This document shows, piece after piece, positions 53,201-62,551 of a stretch of 63,222 nt of DNA (position 1 is its first letter; the number at the start of each line of letters is the position of its first letter). The notes beneath the pieces were generated by a model. It saw nothing but the letters and a program-made list of their open reading frames with translations. It ran no database searches and was not told where the DNA came from. A program made the position numbers and the translations under genes. The stretch comes from Poteriospumella lacustris (taxonomy: Eukaryota; Sar; Chrysophyceae; Chromulinales; Dinobryaceae), in assembly GCA_008000375.1 (NCBI GenBank), contig SMOI01000111.1:37637-100858 (forward strand), written 5' to 3'.

Positions 53201-54197
53201 GAATAGAATACATCGGATGACGGTGTCGACGAGCGAAGTGTCTGCCGATTGCTACCGATCGTTGGGGATGCAACGCCATAGAGCGAAAACAACCCCGTTG
53301 CATCGACGTCTAGTCGCTTGCTATTGCTGGAAAGCAATTGGCCAGAACTGTACTCACTGCCTGCGATAGAACCCGCCGGGCTGAAAGGAACCGACAAGGT
53401 ATCGGATCGACCACTCTTCGGTGTGAACGGAGCATCGAGAAGGGAGCTAGCTGCAGACCACGTACGACTTCGCGTACTCGCTTGTGCATTCTCTGTGGTA
53501 CTGGTTTCATCACGCACGGGTGAATTCAATGTTTGGTCTTTGAACAGTGCAAAGTTGTAGTCTTCAATCGCTTGATTGAGCAGACCCATACTATTGTAGC
53601 AGGCAGCACGGGCAAAAGCGGCATTCACATGATCTGGATTGAGCTTTAAGACCGTAGTCAGATCAGGGATAGCGAATTCTGGCTTGCCCATTTTTGAAAA
53701 CGTCATGCCTGTGTGCGAAGGAAAGGTGTCAACGGAAGTGTCGTTAGATGCAGCGATCACCGTTGGACCATACCTCTCGAGTACAAACTCTCCACATGAT
53801 CGGACTGTCGGTTGATAACGGCTGATAAATCACGTAGAGCGAGATCTAAAGTGCCTTTCTTCATGTATGAAGTTCCTCGTAAGTATAGCGCTCGGAGATT
53901 ATGAGGCTCGGCCTGTTCAAACAAACGATGTCAACATCGTCACCACCACTTGTGTTCTCATTCAATCATCACCCGTACCGTCAGCTTCTTCGAACAAGTT
54001 TCAATAATTCCATCAAGATCCTCGTTGCGTTTGAAGTAATAGGTTCGATTGGAGTACGAATTGGCACTTTCATCGGCGTCCAAAAAGTCTTTTCGCTTTA
54101 AGAGCAGACCTTTGGTGGATGTGGTCGATGGCTTGGATGATACTGTATCACCTGAGCGAGATCCACTATCTATCTCCAGCGCATCTTTGTCTGACAT
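50215..54197 (-). CDS. large TPR-repeat protein with disordered C-terminal half
   Basis: Exons 54197-53979, 53912-53774 and 53708-50215 encode 1283 residues. After a polar N-terminus, TPR units run from ~residue 75 to ~760, interrupted by a Ser-rich linker (~residues 155-355). The second block has at least ten consecutive TPRs with the pattern A..NRG......G....AI.DY..AI...P, for example AYHNRGISYDKLG and AYNNRGFLYAKCN. TPR arrays are protein-binding scaffolds; this unit spacing and sequence occurs in many protist and ciliary proteins, but no specific partner is indicated. The last ~520 residues are Ser/Ala/Pro-rich with a glutamine run encoded near 51625-51660. Splice junctions restore YSRGMTFSKMG, a TPR helix. 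Confidence 0.85.
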
Positions 54198-54497
54198 TTT
54201 CCCAATGAAACTGCTCGCTGAAAGATAAACAAATGTCAGTCAGGTGTTCACAATGATCTGTTGTTTCCTCTCCAGGTTTGGTAACTTTTCAGCGTGACAA
54301 CTTTCACCACGAACGTCTAAACCATCAGCTGCAGGATATAAAGAAGGTTGCCACAACTGCAGTGCTCTGAAGATTGTGGCAGATCTATTGTCGTATCCAG
54401 TATCACATGGGCAAAATCGCTGGAGCTTGGTCCTTGTTGGACCAACCGCTAACACCACCGCCAACATTTTTGTAACGGCTTCTGCTGTGCGACGACG

Positions 54498-54558
<61 letters not shown>

Positions 54559-54750
54559 AGAGATACATTCACACACAAAGTTGCGTTCGCTGTTACAACA
54601 TTTGCAACGTATCTCAGTAAAGTATAGTATGTTACACTATCGAAAAAAAACAAGGACTTCACAGAACTCTATAGTCACAGAATTAGAATACACACGATAT
54701 ACAACCTTCCTCGACATAGAAGGTGTTGCCCCCACAACCCACTATGGGAC
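54198..54750. other. intergenic containing a GAC microsatellite
   Basis: The TPR gene promoter and the 3' end of the hydrolase gene fall here. Polyarginine-type open frames on both strands are products of the trinucleotide repeat and not genes. Confidence 0.5.
54487..54559. repeat. (GAC)n / (GTC)n trinucleotide microsatellite
   Basis: About 23 near-perfect units, with one early interruption (GACGTC). It lies between divergent transcription starts and the next gene end; likely length-polymorphic. Confidence 0.9.
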
Positions 54751-55941
54751 TTACAAATGCTTCTTCAAGAAGTTACGCATCGCGGAAACAGCATGTGCAA
54801 AGGGTTCACCTTCATAGATATCAAAGTGATCACAGTCCACTGTGGCGATTTCGGAAGTTGACAGTTTGCCTTTGTGACGCTGAAGAGCTTCCTCCACTAA
54901 AGACGGTGGGCACAAGGCATCGCGTCCGGCGGTCACAAACAATAGCGGAACGCTGGCAGGGAATGTGTCCAAATAATTCTCTGGATTGTAGAGTGAAATG
55001 ACCGCCATGGTACGAGCAGGAGCCAGGTTTCTCCATCCTCCCAAATAGACTTTAGGGTGCTTCGAAGTGTACGTTTTCAGTCCCTCTTCAGTCATCGTCA
55101 TGTACGACGTGGAACCAATTGGACCAGCAATTGGGACATACATAGGTGAATACTCCAGTTTTACGAATGGGCTAAGAAGGTCCACCATGAACGGTCCAAC
55201 AAGAGAGGTAACGAAGTCAGTACCAGCGACGGCGAGTACTCGCAAGGTACCCAATACCCCACGAGTAAGAATGGCTTGTTTTGTGGCCAGCTTTCCATTC
55301 AAGTGGGGAATCTGAGAAATAACAGCACGAATTCCATGGGTACCCGGCATTGAAGAATTCGACGGATGTCTCTCAGGTAAAGTAGCTGTAGCGGCAAGGA
55401 CGTGTCCACCGCCGAAAGAAGAGCCCCACAAAATGATTTTCTCGTTATCTACCCCTTCCTTTGCTAGATTTCCTTCCTGAACAAACTGCAGAACTGTCTG
55501 AATGTCAGAGTAATGCATCCATGGATTGATGTAGTTCCGAAAGGGAGCCTTCTTCAAAGAATACGATCCTCCGAAGTGACGATAGTCGAACATCAGTGCT
55601 CCGTAACCAGCTTTAACAAATGCTTTCCCGTATCGCGCAAGACCCATGTCTTTCTGCCCACCAATTCCATGAGACATGATAACTATCGGAATCTTTGTAT
55701 TGGATGAAGCCACATTTTCTGGCATGTACAGCCATGCATGGAGAACAGAGTCATACGGATCATTCTTCACAGGAATTAAGACAACTTTTCGATCAACACC
55801 ATCTTCTGGTCCCAGATTATCAAGAAAGGATGTATCTTGGTGAACGAAATCAGGAGCAAGTCTATAGTGTCCATTGATGGACATTTGGAAAAAGATCAGA
55901 GCGATGGGTAGAACCATCGCAAAATACAAGATCCACAGCAT
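54751..55941 (-). CDS. alpha/beta hydrolase, membrane-anchored
   Basis: One exon, 396 residues. The first ~24 residues (MLWILYFAMVLPIALIFF) form a signal anchor. The hydrolase fold has the oxyanion-region motif IVIMSHGIGG, the nucleophile elbow GSSFGG (Ser ~175), the acid in TAGRDALCP and the histidine in DCDHFDIY, in canonical order. It belongs with the peptidase S15/dienelactone hydrolase-like or acyl-CoA thioester hydrolase type enzymes; the substrate is not evident. The ATG follows a run of nine A on the coding strand; the frame is open a little farther upstream without ATG, so a 5' exon is possible. It is divergent from the coiled-coil gene. Confidence 0.85.
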   Translation of the reverse strand: MLWILYFAMVLPIALIFFQMSINGHYRLAPDFVHQDTSFLDNLGPEDGVDRKVVLIPVKNDPYDSVLHAWLYMPENVASSNTKIPIVIMSHGIGGQKDMGLARYGKAFVKAGYGALMFDYRHFGGSYSLKKAPFRNYINPWMHYSDIQTVLQFVQEGNLAKEGVDNEKIILWGSSFGGGHVLAATATLPERHPSNSSMPGTHGIRAVISQIPHLNGKLATKQAILTRGVLGTLRVLAVAGTDFVTSLVGPFMVDLLSPFVKLEYSPMYVPIAGPIGSTSYMTMTEEGLKTYTSKHPKVYLGGWRNLAPARTMAVISLYNPENYLDTFPASVPLLFVTAGRDALCPPSLVEEALQRHKGKLSTSEIATVDCDHFDIYEGEPFAHAVSAMRNFLKKHL

Positions 55942-56433
55942 TTTTTTTTTCGACAAGTAGAGCGACTCAAAAATAGGATACAAAGTCTTCGGATTCAATT
56001 TGTTCAGACCTCAAATGTCTTGATGGCAGATGAAAACGCTGCAATCGATTGATGATGATTTGTATCCCATATCTAGTTGACTTCCAACTTGATCATTGAT
56101 TGATAAGAGATGAATGAAATTGAGGGGATGCTCATCATGACGACGATCACGAATCGACAATCGACGTGTCGCGACACGAGGAGGCGTTGACCTATCCGTT
56201 ATTTTTGAGTGCTCTTTTTGCTTCCCACGCCCGATGAATGAATGAATGAATCGGAAGTCACTGGCTTTCATGAACAATACATGCATGGTTTGTCACGACC
56301 TCCCCACAAACCATTTGCCGCGATCCAGTCTTTGCAATCAATAGTTTGCTGTGAGCTTTGAATTCGTTGAACCAACAAATTTGGTTGTCTGAAAGGACGT
56401 GAAAGTTGCAATTTCAAGTCGTATTCGCCAGAT
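55942..56433. promoter_or_regulatory. divergent promoter region, hydrolase / coiled-coil protein
   Basis: 492 nt with short GAAT direct repeats near 56234-56250. No gene or recognised site. Confidence 0.4.
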
Positions 56434-59400
56434 ATGTTTGGATCATTGTGGCTTTCAGAACCTCAATGTAAAGAAAATGATTTCGATATTGAAGCTCACA
56501 TCAAGAAAGAGGAGTTTCTGAGGCATCAGTTGCTGAAGGAGCGTAAATCTGGGCACGAATCGGTTTCCAAAGTGAAGAAACAAAATCAAGACTTGAAACT
56601 TCACGCAAAATTGGCGCTGACAGGGCTGCAGGAAAGAATTCGCGCCCTCGAAGATGAAAATGTGAAGTTAAGAGAAGAAAAATCTTCGTATTTGGGAAGC
56701 ATCAAGGAGTCTGTGGAGGAAATGCTCGCAGCAGTACGACACAATGGCAATGATAAACTCAGTGGCGGGGATACTCGAGCGAGAGATTTTGCGACTGTCA
56801 GCGAAAAGCTCTTGAACGGATTGTTTCAATTAACAGACCAAAAGCCACCCAAAGGGGCCGTGGAAGCGAGATCTGCTGTTGAAACAAGCAGTGATTCATA
56901 CGAAATTCCACAAGCCTTGCTGGATTCGTTAGAAAATCAGAATATCACATCGACTTTCCACGAGTCGGGCCCGAAAACTCCTAGTCGCGTTCGTTCAATT
57001 GTTCAGCGATTTGAGCTGTCACGTGAAGAAGGGGCGAGAGTCTGGGTTAAAGGTGGCGATGATGTTCCCGACAATTTTGGCGAAAATTGTCCAACGCCGA
57101 ATGGAGATCTTGGAAGCCCCAGTAAAGCTCATCGGAATCAGCAGAAAATAAACAACAAAAACAAGTCCGCAAAGAAGGATCGTTTCTTTCCAGAAGACTC
57201 CATGGAGCTGTCGAAGACACAAGGCCTTGATCACGAGTTAAGGTACAACCCATTACTTCTTACATACCCTCCTACCTGTTTGTGCTGTTTATGCTCACCC
57301 CCTTTTTCTCGTACACACAGACAAAAAGACGAGGAAATAAGGGATCTGACTGAACAACTAGCCAAAGCAAACAATCAAATCGCGTCGCTGCAGCAGGATC
57401 TTCAGGAGCGGAAGTCTTCCCCGCTTCCACAGCCACAACCACAACCACAGCCACAACAGGCAGTTTACTTGGATGATTTGCTGGATGTGGAGAAATTTCA
57501 GAATCAGATCTTTGCCACATGTGCACTGTCTTTGCTCTTCACCCTGGTACTCTTGGGCATTGTCGAAGCAAATGAAGTGGTCGTTGGCCAATCGGCCGAT
57601 CTGTCGATCAGTCAAATAAAGGACGACAACGGTAAGTTCATCCGCATTGATTGGACCACGAAGAGAACTCACTATTATCACCAACGTGTAGGACGATCGC
57701 AACGCGTGCTTGATTTCCCACAAACGGTTGATTTGAGTGTTTGTGATGGTGACTGCGCGTCTCGTCCTTTGTCTGTGGACGATTTATCAACAAATCGCCA
57801 CGAGACACTGCCGAGAACGACAAGTTCAAGTTCTGGTCGACGAAGTCTCTCGTATTCACTGGAAAAAGAAATATTCAAGAAAACGATTCAGTTATTCACC
57901 GATAGAAACTCGCAACTGCTCATGGAAAACGACGATCTGCGGCGGAAAGTGGAACGCGAAGTCAGCAAGAGACGGCGATTGTTGATTGAAAATGCAACTT
58001 TGTTTGATCGTTTGTCGAGAGCGAAGAAAAGAGGTCTTAAACCTGTTGTTTGCGATGATTCTTGCCAAACTGAAGACCTTACGACGGAGACCAAAGAGGT
58101 ACAATGCGAATCAGAATCCGTGCAAGAATCAACGGTGCTTGAGGAGAAGTTGAAATCCATGAAGAAAGCCATGAAGGAACGTGCTGCTCAGTCCATTGAG
58201 AAAATCAAGTCATTGCAGCAAGAAATCGGTGTCTTAACGAACCAGAACGATGCATTGACCGTGCAGCTTCAACATGTCGAGTCGAAGACTTTTGAAAGCC
58301 AAGTCGAACTGCAGGAGGCCAAACAGCAATACCGTACGGTATCCGAGGAAAAGAAGAAGTTAAAGGACAACTATCGCAGTCAAATGAAAGAATATCAGAA
58401 ACAATACGATGGGAAGTGTCGAGAGGTGAAGAAGCTACAGGACATGCTGATCAGTGACAAAGAGAAGTTCCGAAAGCTCCGTGACAGCATGAAGAAGATC
58501 GCCCATCTCAAGACGGCCCTCTTCGATGATTCTTCTACCAATGGCGGAGCCGATGATAGTACGTTGAGCGTGAACATCAGCAATATGGACGATGGAAATG
58601 TGACGTTGGATAGCCAAAGCAGCAGTAGTCGATGTGGTATCCCCGATCTTGAGTTGCATCGTATGTATTCCGAAGAGATTCGCAAACGTATGGACGTGAA
58701 GGACAAAGCAGAAGAAGAAAGTCTTCTCTCAGAATTATCGCTGATTGAAGAACATCTTCAAGATAACCTTCGAGCTTGCACAGTAACGGGTGGTGAAGAC
58801 CACGATGATCAGAACGATCATGCTTCCAAGTTGTGGGATCGATTGAAGAGTCTCCAAGATGCCCTCGAAGCGAAGCAAGATGAATGTGCCATGATGCAAG
58901 AGGAGTTGATATTCCTTCGTTCGAAAGTTCATCTATACGAGGTGCTCAATGCAAACTCTGTGTCAATGTCGGGCAGCCCATTGTCTCCTAACAGCCGTCA
59001 AAGTCTTTGTATCTCACCCATGTTACTTGACGACGAACCATCGCTTCATCGCGATCGCAAAGGCGAAATTCGAATGCTTCGGCTGAAGATAATTGATTTG
59101 GAGGCGATGTTGGTTACTCTGCAGCAAGAAAAGGAGACGATGAAGAGTCTCACAGCGTCATTGTATCCGAAGTCTTCAACCGAAGGAAATGCCACCAAAG
59201 GTGTATCAACCATCGATTCTATGCACGAGGCCGTCGTTGCATCACTGGAAAGCGCGGTTCATGAATGGCGCGAAAAATATGAAGCCATGAAAGGCACCGT
59301 GGATGACATTGCAGCCGATAGACTGTTCTATCGCAACGAGCTCGAAACCGAGCGAAGAATTACATTGAATCTTCTGGCCGAGCTTTGCCGTTTGCCAAAT

Positions 59401-59622
59401 CAGGGGTATGACCAAACCAATCATTCGAAACTAACGGTGAGTGGTGGTGATATTGCTGCTCCTTTCGTTACCGCTGTCGAGGAACTGGCCTCGCCACCAT
59501 CTCCAAACCTACCCAAGGAGGAAAAGCAAAAGCTGTTGGTATTTTATGATGCTCTATACAGTCGTACCATGCATTCTGTGGAAGGATGCATAGGGCAACA
59601 AGACAAGTTTGAGAGTTTTTAG
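56434..59622 (+). CDS. coiled-coil protein with one membrane segment
   Basis: Exons 56434-57242, 57321-57631 and 57692-59622 encode 1016 residues. Heptad-rich helices dominate: residues ~20-100, ~475-530 and most of ~560-690 and ~740-960. A single hydrophobic segment lies at ~331-355 (FATCALSLLFTLVLLGIV), next to a Q/P repeat. The two introns (78 and 60 nt) are multiples of three without stop codons, so unspliced reading also stays open; splicing joins HELRQKDEEIRDL, a better coiled coil. It resembles golgin or nuclear-envelope/flagellar tether proteins in general layout, but I do not recognise a family. Confidence 0.75.
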   Translation: MFGSLWLSEPQCKENDFDIEAHIKKEEFLRHQLLKERKSGHESVSKVKKQNQDLKLHAKLALTGLQERIRALEDENVKLREEKSSYLGSIKESVEEMLAAVRHNGNDKLSGGDTRARDFATVSEKLLNGLFQLTDQKPPKGAVEARSAVETSSDSYEIPQALLDSLENQNITSTFHESGPKTPSRVRSIVQRFELSREEGARVWVKGGDDVPDNFGENCPTPNGDLGSPSKAHRNQQKINNKNKSAKKDRFFPEDSMELSKTQGLDHELRYNPLLLTYPPTCLCCLCSPPFSRTHRQKDEEIRDLTEQLAKANNQIASLQQDLQERKSSPLPQPQPQPQPQQAVYLDDLLDVEKFQNQIFATCALSLLFTLVLLGIVEANEVVVGQSADLSISQIKDDNGKFIRIDWTTKRTHYYHQRVGRSQRVLDFPQTVDLSVCDGDCASRPLSVDDLSTNRHETLPRTTSSSSGRRSLSYSLEKEIFKKTIQLFTDRNSQLLMENDDLRRKVEREVSKRRRLLIENATLFDRLSRAKKRGLKPVVCDDSCQTEDLTTETKEVQCESESVQESTVLEEKLKSMKKAMKERAAQSIEKIKSLQQEIGVLTNQNDALTVQLQHVESKTFESQVELQEAKQQYRTVSEEKKKLKDNYRSQMKEYQKQYDGKCREVKKLQDMLISDKEKFRKLRDSMKKIAHLKTALFDDSSTNGGADDSTLSVNISNMDDGNVTLDSQSSSSRCGIPDLELHRMYSEEIRKRMDVKDKAEEESLLSELSLIEEHLQDNLRACTVTGGEDHDDQNDHASKLWDRLKSLQDALEAKQDECAMMQEELIFLRSKVHLYEVLNANSVSMSGSPLSPNSRQSLCISPMLLDDEPSLHRDRKGEIRMLRLKIIDLEAMLVTLQQEKETMKSLTASLYPKSSTEGNATKGVSTIDSMHEAVVASLESAVHEWREKYEAMKGTVDDIAADRLFYRNELETERRITLNLLAELCRLPNQGYDQTNHSKLTVSGGDIAAPFVTAVEELASPPSPNLPKEEKQKLLVFYDALYSRTMHSVEGCIGQQDKFESF

Positions 59623-60117
59623 AACAAGTGATTCGAGGGGAGATGATTCTGTAAATAGTTACTTAAGCAAAGCTTCATGTTAAACCGCACTACCAGCTTG
59701 ATTCTTCCATGAGAAAATTCCAACAGACTTCCCAATTGAATGGGCACGAGAAACCTCGATTGGCTTCCCGCCTTTGATGAGAAAGAAGAGGAACATTGAA
59801 AATCACAAGCGTACGAAAAATGTGTCGGCTTGTGTACTCAGTATATACAACAGAAGCAATTTCGATAAAACTAATACATCAACTCGAAACCAGGAGTAAG
59901 GGAGGGGGGCAAACTAAGGGTACTGAATGTGCAGCGATGATGTTGTTCAACAGAAAGAACGAAGAAAAATTTGATGAAACAAAAGTGGAAGATCGATTGG
60001 GGGTAAAATCAAAATGCACAAAGGAGAGGAAGAGAAGAAATTTAAAGGCAAAGTATAAACAAACAGAAGGAGCTGTGAAATATGTTATGTGGACAAAAAG
60101 TTTCAGCGGAAGAGAAA
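59623..60117. other. intergenic between convergent genes
   Basis: AT-rich. The plus-strand frame at 59796-60179 overlaps the end of the next gene antisense and looks like chance. Confidence 0.4.
59650..59658 (+). terminator. TGTAAATAG 3'-flank motif (coiled-coil gene)
   Basis: 28 nt after the stop codon. Confidence 0.45.
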
Positions 60118-60537
60118 TCAGGCACCACAAGTCAGGGGGCGTTGAATGCCAAAGTCTGAGCTTAATGATGAATAACTAAGTTGTTGATGTTGTTGTTGTT
60201 GAAGATATTTCGCATGATAATCTTGTACGGCATCGAGCTTAAAGGAACTGATGGCATCTTCGCCGTACCATAGATCGTCTTTCAGACCAGCGTATTCGTA
60301 TTCTGTCACATGAGGAATCAGAACAACTTTAACTGTGTTCTTGAAAGCGACTCTTCGATTGCGGGAAGCTGTTGTACTGTCCGACGAAGCTGAAGCCAAG
60401 CTTACACTTGAGGAAGAATTGGATTGTGTCAATGAATCAGATGATTTTTCACTCTTCAAGCACAAGCCATGTTGGAGACTTCCACTATCCGAAAATTTTA
60501 CACTGCAATGACGAAGACGTTGGCGTGCCGAAAGCAT
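60118..60537 (-). CDS. small RVxF-motif protein, paralogue 1
   Basis: One exon, 139 residues. After a Ser-rich N-terminus, residues ~60-110 hold a compact motif: RRVAF, KVVLIPH, YEYAGLKDDLWYG, F..DAV. The RVAF matches the RVxF docking motif for protein phosphatase 1. A Gln-rich tail follows. The same motif order occurs in the divergent gene at 61100. The domain with R-V-x-F, I-P and L-W-Y/W spacing recalls uncharacterised proteins common in diatoms and oomycetes. Function unknown; PP1 binding is an inference. Confidence 0.7.
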   Translation of the reverse strand: MLSARQRLRHCSVKFSDSGSLQHGLCLKSEKSSDSLTQSNSSSSVSLASASSDSTTASRNRRVAFKNTVKVVLIPHVTEYEYAGLKDDLWYGEDAISSFKLDAVQDYHAKYLQQQQHQQLSYSSLSSDFGIQRPLTCGA

Positions 60538-61099
60538 TTTTCTTTTGACGAGGTGAGAACAAAGATAAAAAGAAGATAAAAAATATGGATGGAGTTAGTG
60601 AAGCACCAATAATTAGAAAATGAGAAGTATGCACGGATATCTGCTCAAGACTCGGAGGACTGGAATCCTCAGTTGATCATATTCAATGAAGCAATGTCCG
60701 CCCTGCGGCACCGTTGGTGGCGCGAACGAGGAGAAACTTCTTTGGCTGACATGCGCTGTTGACCGACACACACGTCAATTTTCTTCGAAAGAGAGAACCT
60801 CTCCAAAACCTGCCTGGCGCATCGTCCGATAAAATTTGCTGGGTCTCTATCGCAGCGGAGCGCTCGTTCGATTTCGACTTCAAGCAAGGGGAAATGGATT
60901 CCTCCAAAGCACTGAAAGAATCTCTTTTATTTCTTCTAGATCGACGTTGAAAAGGCGCAAACGTACCTGGCTAAAGATCGAATTTTAGATCTGTTCGGTA
61001 TACCAGGATTTTTGAAATTTATCTAGACGACCAACCAATCGGCGGAAGTCTCCGATCACCAAATGGAATCTTGAAAATTCATTCTACAAATTTCATGCT
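60538..61099. promoter_or_regulatory. divergent promoter region of the RVxF paralogues
   Basis: 562 nt. An ATG at 61095 overlaps the start codon of the plus gene in another frame and stops after six codons, a possible upstream reading frame. The other short frames in this region are not supported. Confidence 0.4.
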
Positions 61100-61699
61100 A
61101 TGCGGGCAAATTTAACAAGGCGACAGTTATGGCGACGGCAGTGTTGTAGAAACAATAACGTGAATTCGACGGGCATCGAAAGTCGTCTTGAGGTTGGAGG
61201 GTCTGACTACTTCGACGAACCCGCGGTCAATCAAACGATTGATGAAGAACAACCAGTGGACACGAGTTTTGTCGAAAACAATCGAATATTCCCGTCAGGT
61301 AGCCCCCAACCTATCAAGAAAAGGGTGTCATTCGATTACAAAGTTCGCGTAATACAAATACCAACCATTGACATGTTCGAGCGCCTCGGACTTGCCGACA
61401 TGATATGGTGGAAAGAATCCGAATTCGATGCATTCAAGGAGGAAGCTGTCAATGAGCTCAGAATGTACATGATAAACTCGAAGATACTGGACAGTAAAGT
61501 CGCTATCCAGCAGTTGTATATAAACGAAGTCCCAGAAACACTGAAGGATTTGGCGACCAATTCGCTGTCGAGAGATCTTTCGACGTCCTCGTTTCCATCT
61601 CCAGCAACTTCTTGCGACACAGTCAACAGTGATGTCGTTGGTTTCCAAGAAGGACATGATGAGCACCAGAGTATATATCCTGTTGTTACCGTCCATTGA
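61100..61699 (+). CDS. small RVxF-motif protein, paralogue 2
   Basis: One exon, 199 residues. The core at ~70-125 reads KKRVSF, KVRVIQIPT, MFERLGLADMIWWKESEFDAF, E.A..ELRMYM (partial quotes), matching paralogue 1 in order and spacing: R-V-x-F, six residues, V/I-I-P, E-x-x-G-L-x-D, then an aromatic pair and an acidic F segment. N- and C-termini are unrelated to paralogue 1 and polar. Function unknown. RVSF again fits a PP1 docking site. The two genes are head-to-head, suggesting an old inverted duplication. Confidence 0.7.
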   Translation: MRANLTRRQLWRRQCCRNNNVNSTGIESRLEVGGSDYFDEPAVNQTIDEEQPVDTSFVENNRIFPSGSPQPIKKRVSFDYKVRVIQIPTIDMFERLGLADMIWWKESEFDAFKEEAVNELRMYMINSKILDSKVAIQQLYINEVPETLKDLATNSLSRDLSTSSFPSPATSCDTVNSDVVGFQEGHDEHQSIYPVVTVH

Positions 61700-62027
61700 A
61701 ATCCGAAGAGCTTTTGCTCCCCACAGCATTGCAGCCTCTCAGCCGGGACCGGCTGATTTCCGATGGAAGCCGCCTCATCGCTCGTGTGGTCTAGACTCAC
61801 TCAATTTCTTTTTCAAATCGTTTTCCTCTTCCTCTCACATTTATCTGTTTATCTGGGACTCTTCTTTTCAACAGCACTTTTCTTTCTGATTGAGATTTTC
61901 TTTTGGTTTAGTCATTAAGCTTCTCCACAAACTCTTCCCTTTGACACGGAATAATTGAATTTGATAAAGTATAAATAATACACCCCTTAAAAATATTTAC
62001 AAACTTCATTGAGTGAGGATCTTATCA
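61700..62027. other. intergenic between convergent genes
   Basis: The first part is T/C-rich. The last ~60 nt are AT-rich and include AAGTATAAATAATA and the minus-strand 3' motif of the next gene. No gene. Confidence 0.45.
61994..62000 (-). terminator. GTAAATA 3'-flank motif (Cys-repeat gene)
   Basis: Minus-strand TTTGTAAATATTT, 28 nt after the stop codon. Confidence 0.4.
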
Positions 62028-62551
62028 TCAATATGAGACATGCGAGGAGAAATCTGGATGATCATCCCCTTCCAATTTACAGTTTCCACCCTTGCAGTAG
62101 CCGTTCGTCAATGTTTCGAACTGCTTTTTAAAGTCACATCTGCGGAAGAAGTGGATCACAAAGATTACGTTGTATAAAACGGCAGACAGCAGGAATGACT
62201 TACCCTCCACCATCACACGTTGGTATGCCGCAGTTTTCAAAGGTGCAAAATCCACCTACCATCAAACCATAAAACATATTATCCACATTGAATACAGGGG
62301 AAAAGACAGAAAAGCAAAAGAAAGCACGAACCTGTGCAAGAGGGCTTCTTGCAGTTCACAAAATAGCATGCTCCCCCAGGGCATTTGGGCTCTTGGCAGT
62401 CTTTGAAGAAGCACCCACCTTCTTTGCAAACCTTGTAGCATTTTTCAGGCTTGAGGAGAAACCCTTCTTCGAATTCGAAACCATCAGCGGCCACAACCCC
62501 TGCGGCAAGAAGCACACAAAATGATATCCTCAGCAACGTAAGGAAGACCAT
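62028..62551 (-). CDS. small secreted Cys-rich repeat protein
   Basis: Exons 62551-62332, 62255-62204 and 62139-62028 encode 127 residues. Residues 1-~22 are a signal peptide (LLRISFCVLLAAGVVAA). Residues ~38-95 are tandem ~15-residue units of pattern P-x-C-x-G-G-x-C-x-F-x-x-C, e.g. EPKCPGGACYFVNCKKPSC, with intron 1 falling inside the G of a GG pair and intron 2 in the next GG pair. The C-terminal part has a final GYCKGGNC. Such GGxCxFxxC repeats are known to me from oomycete-type secreted proteins; the role (extracellular or effector-like, structural) is unknown. Splices were chosen because they continue the repeat register. Confidence 0.75.

Noticed and set aside
54240-54662. Polyarginine frames on both strands
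   Set aside because: They come from the GAC microsatellite read in different frames.
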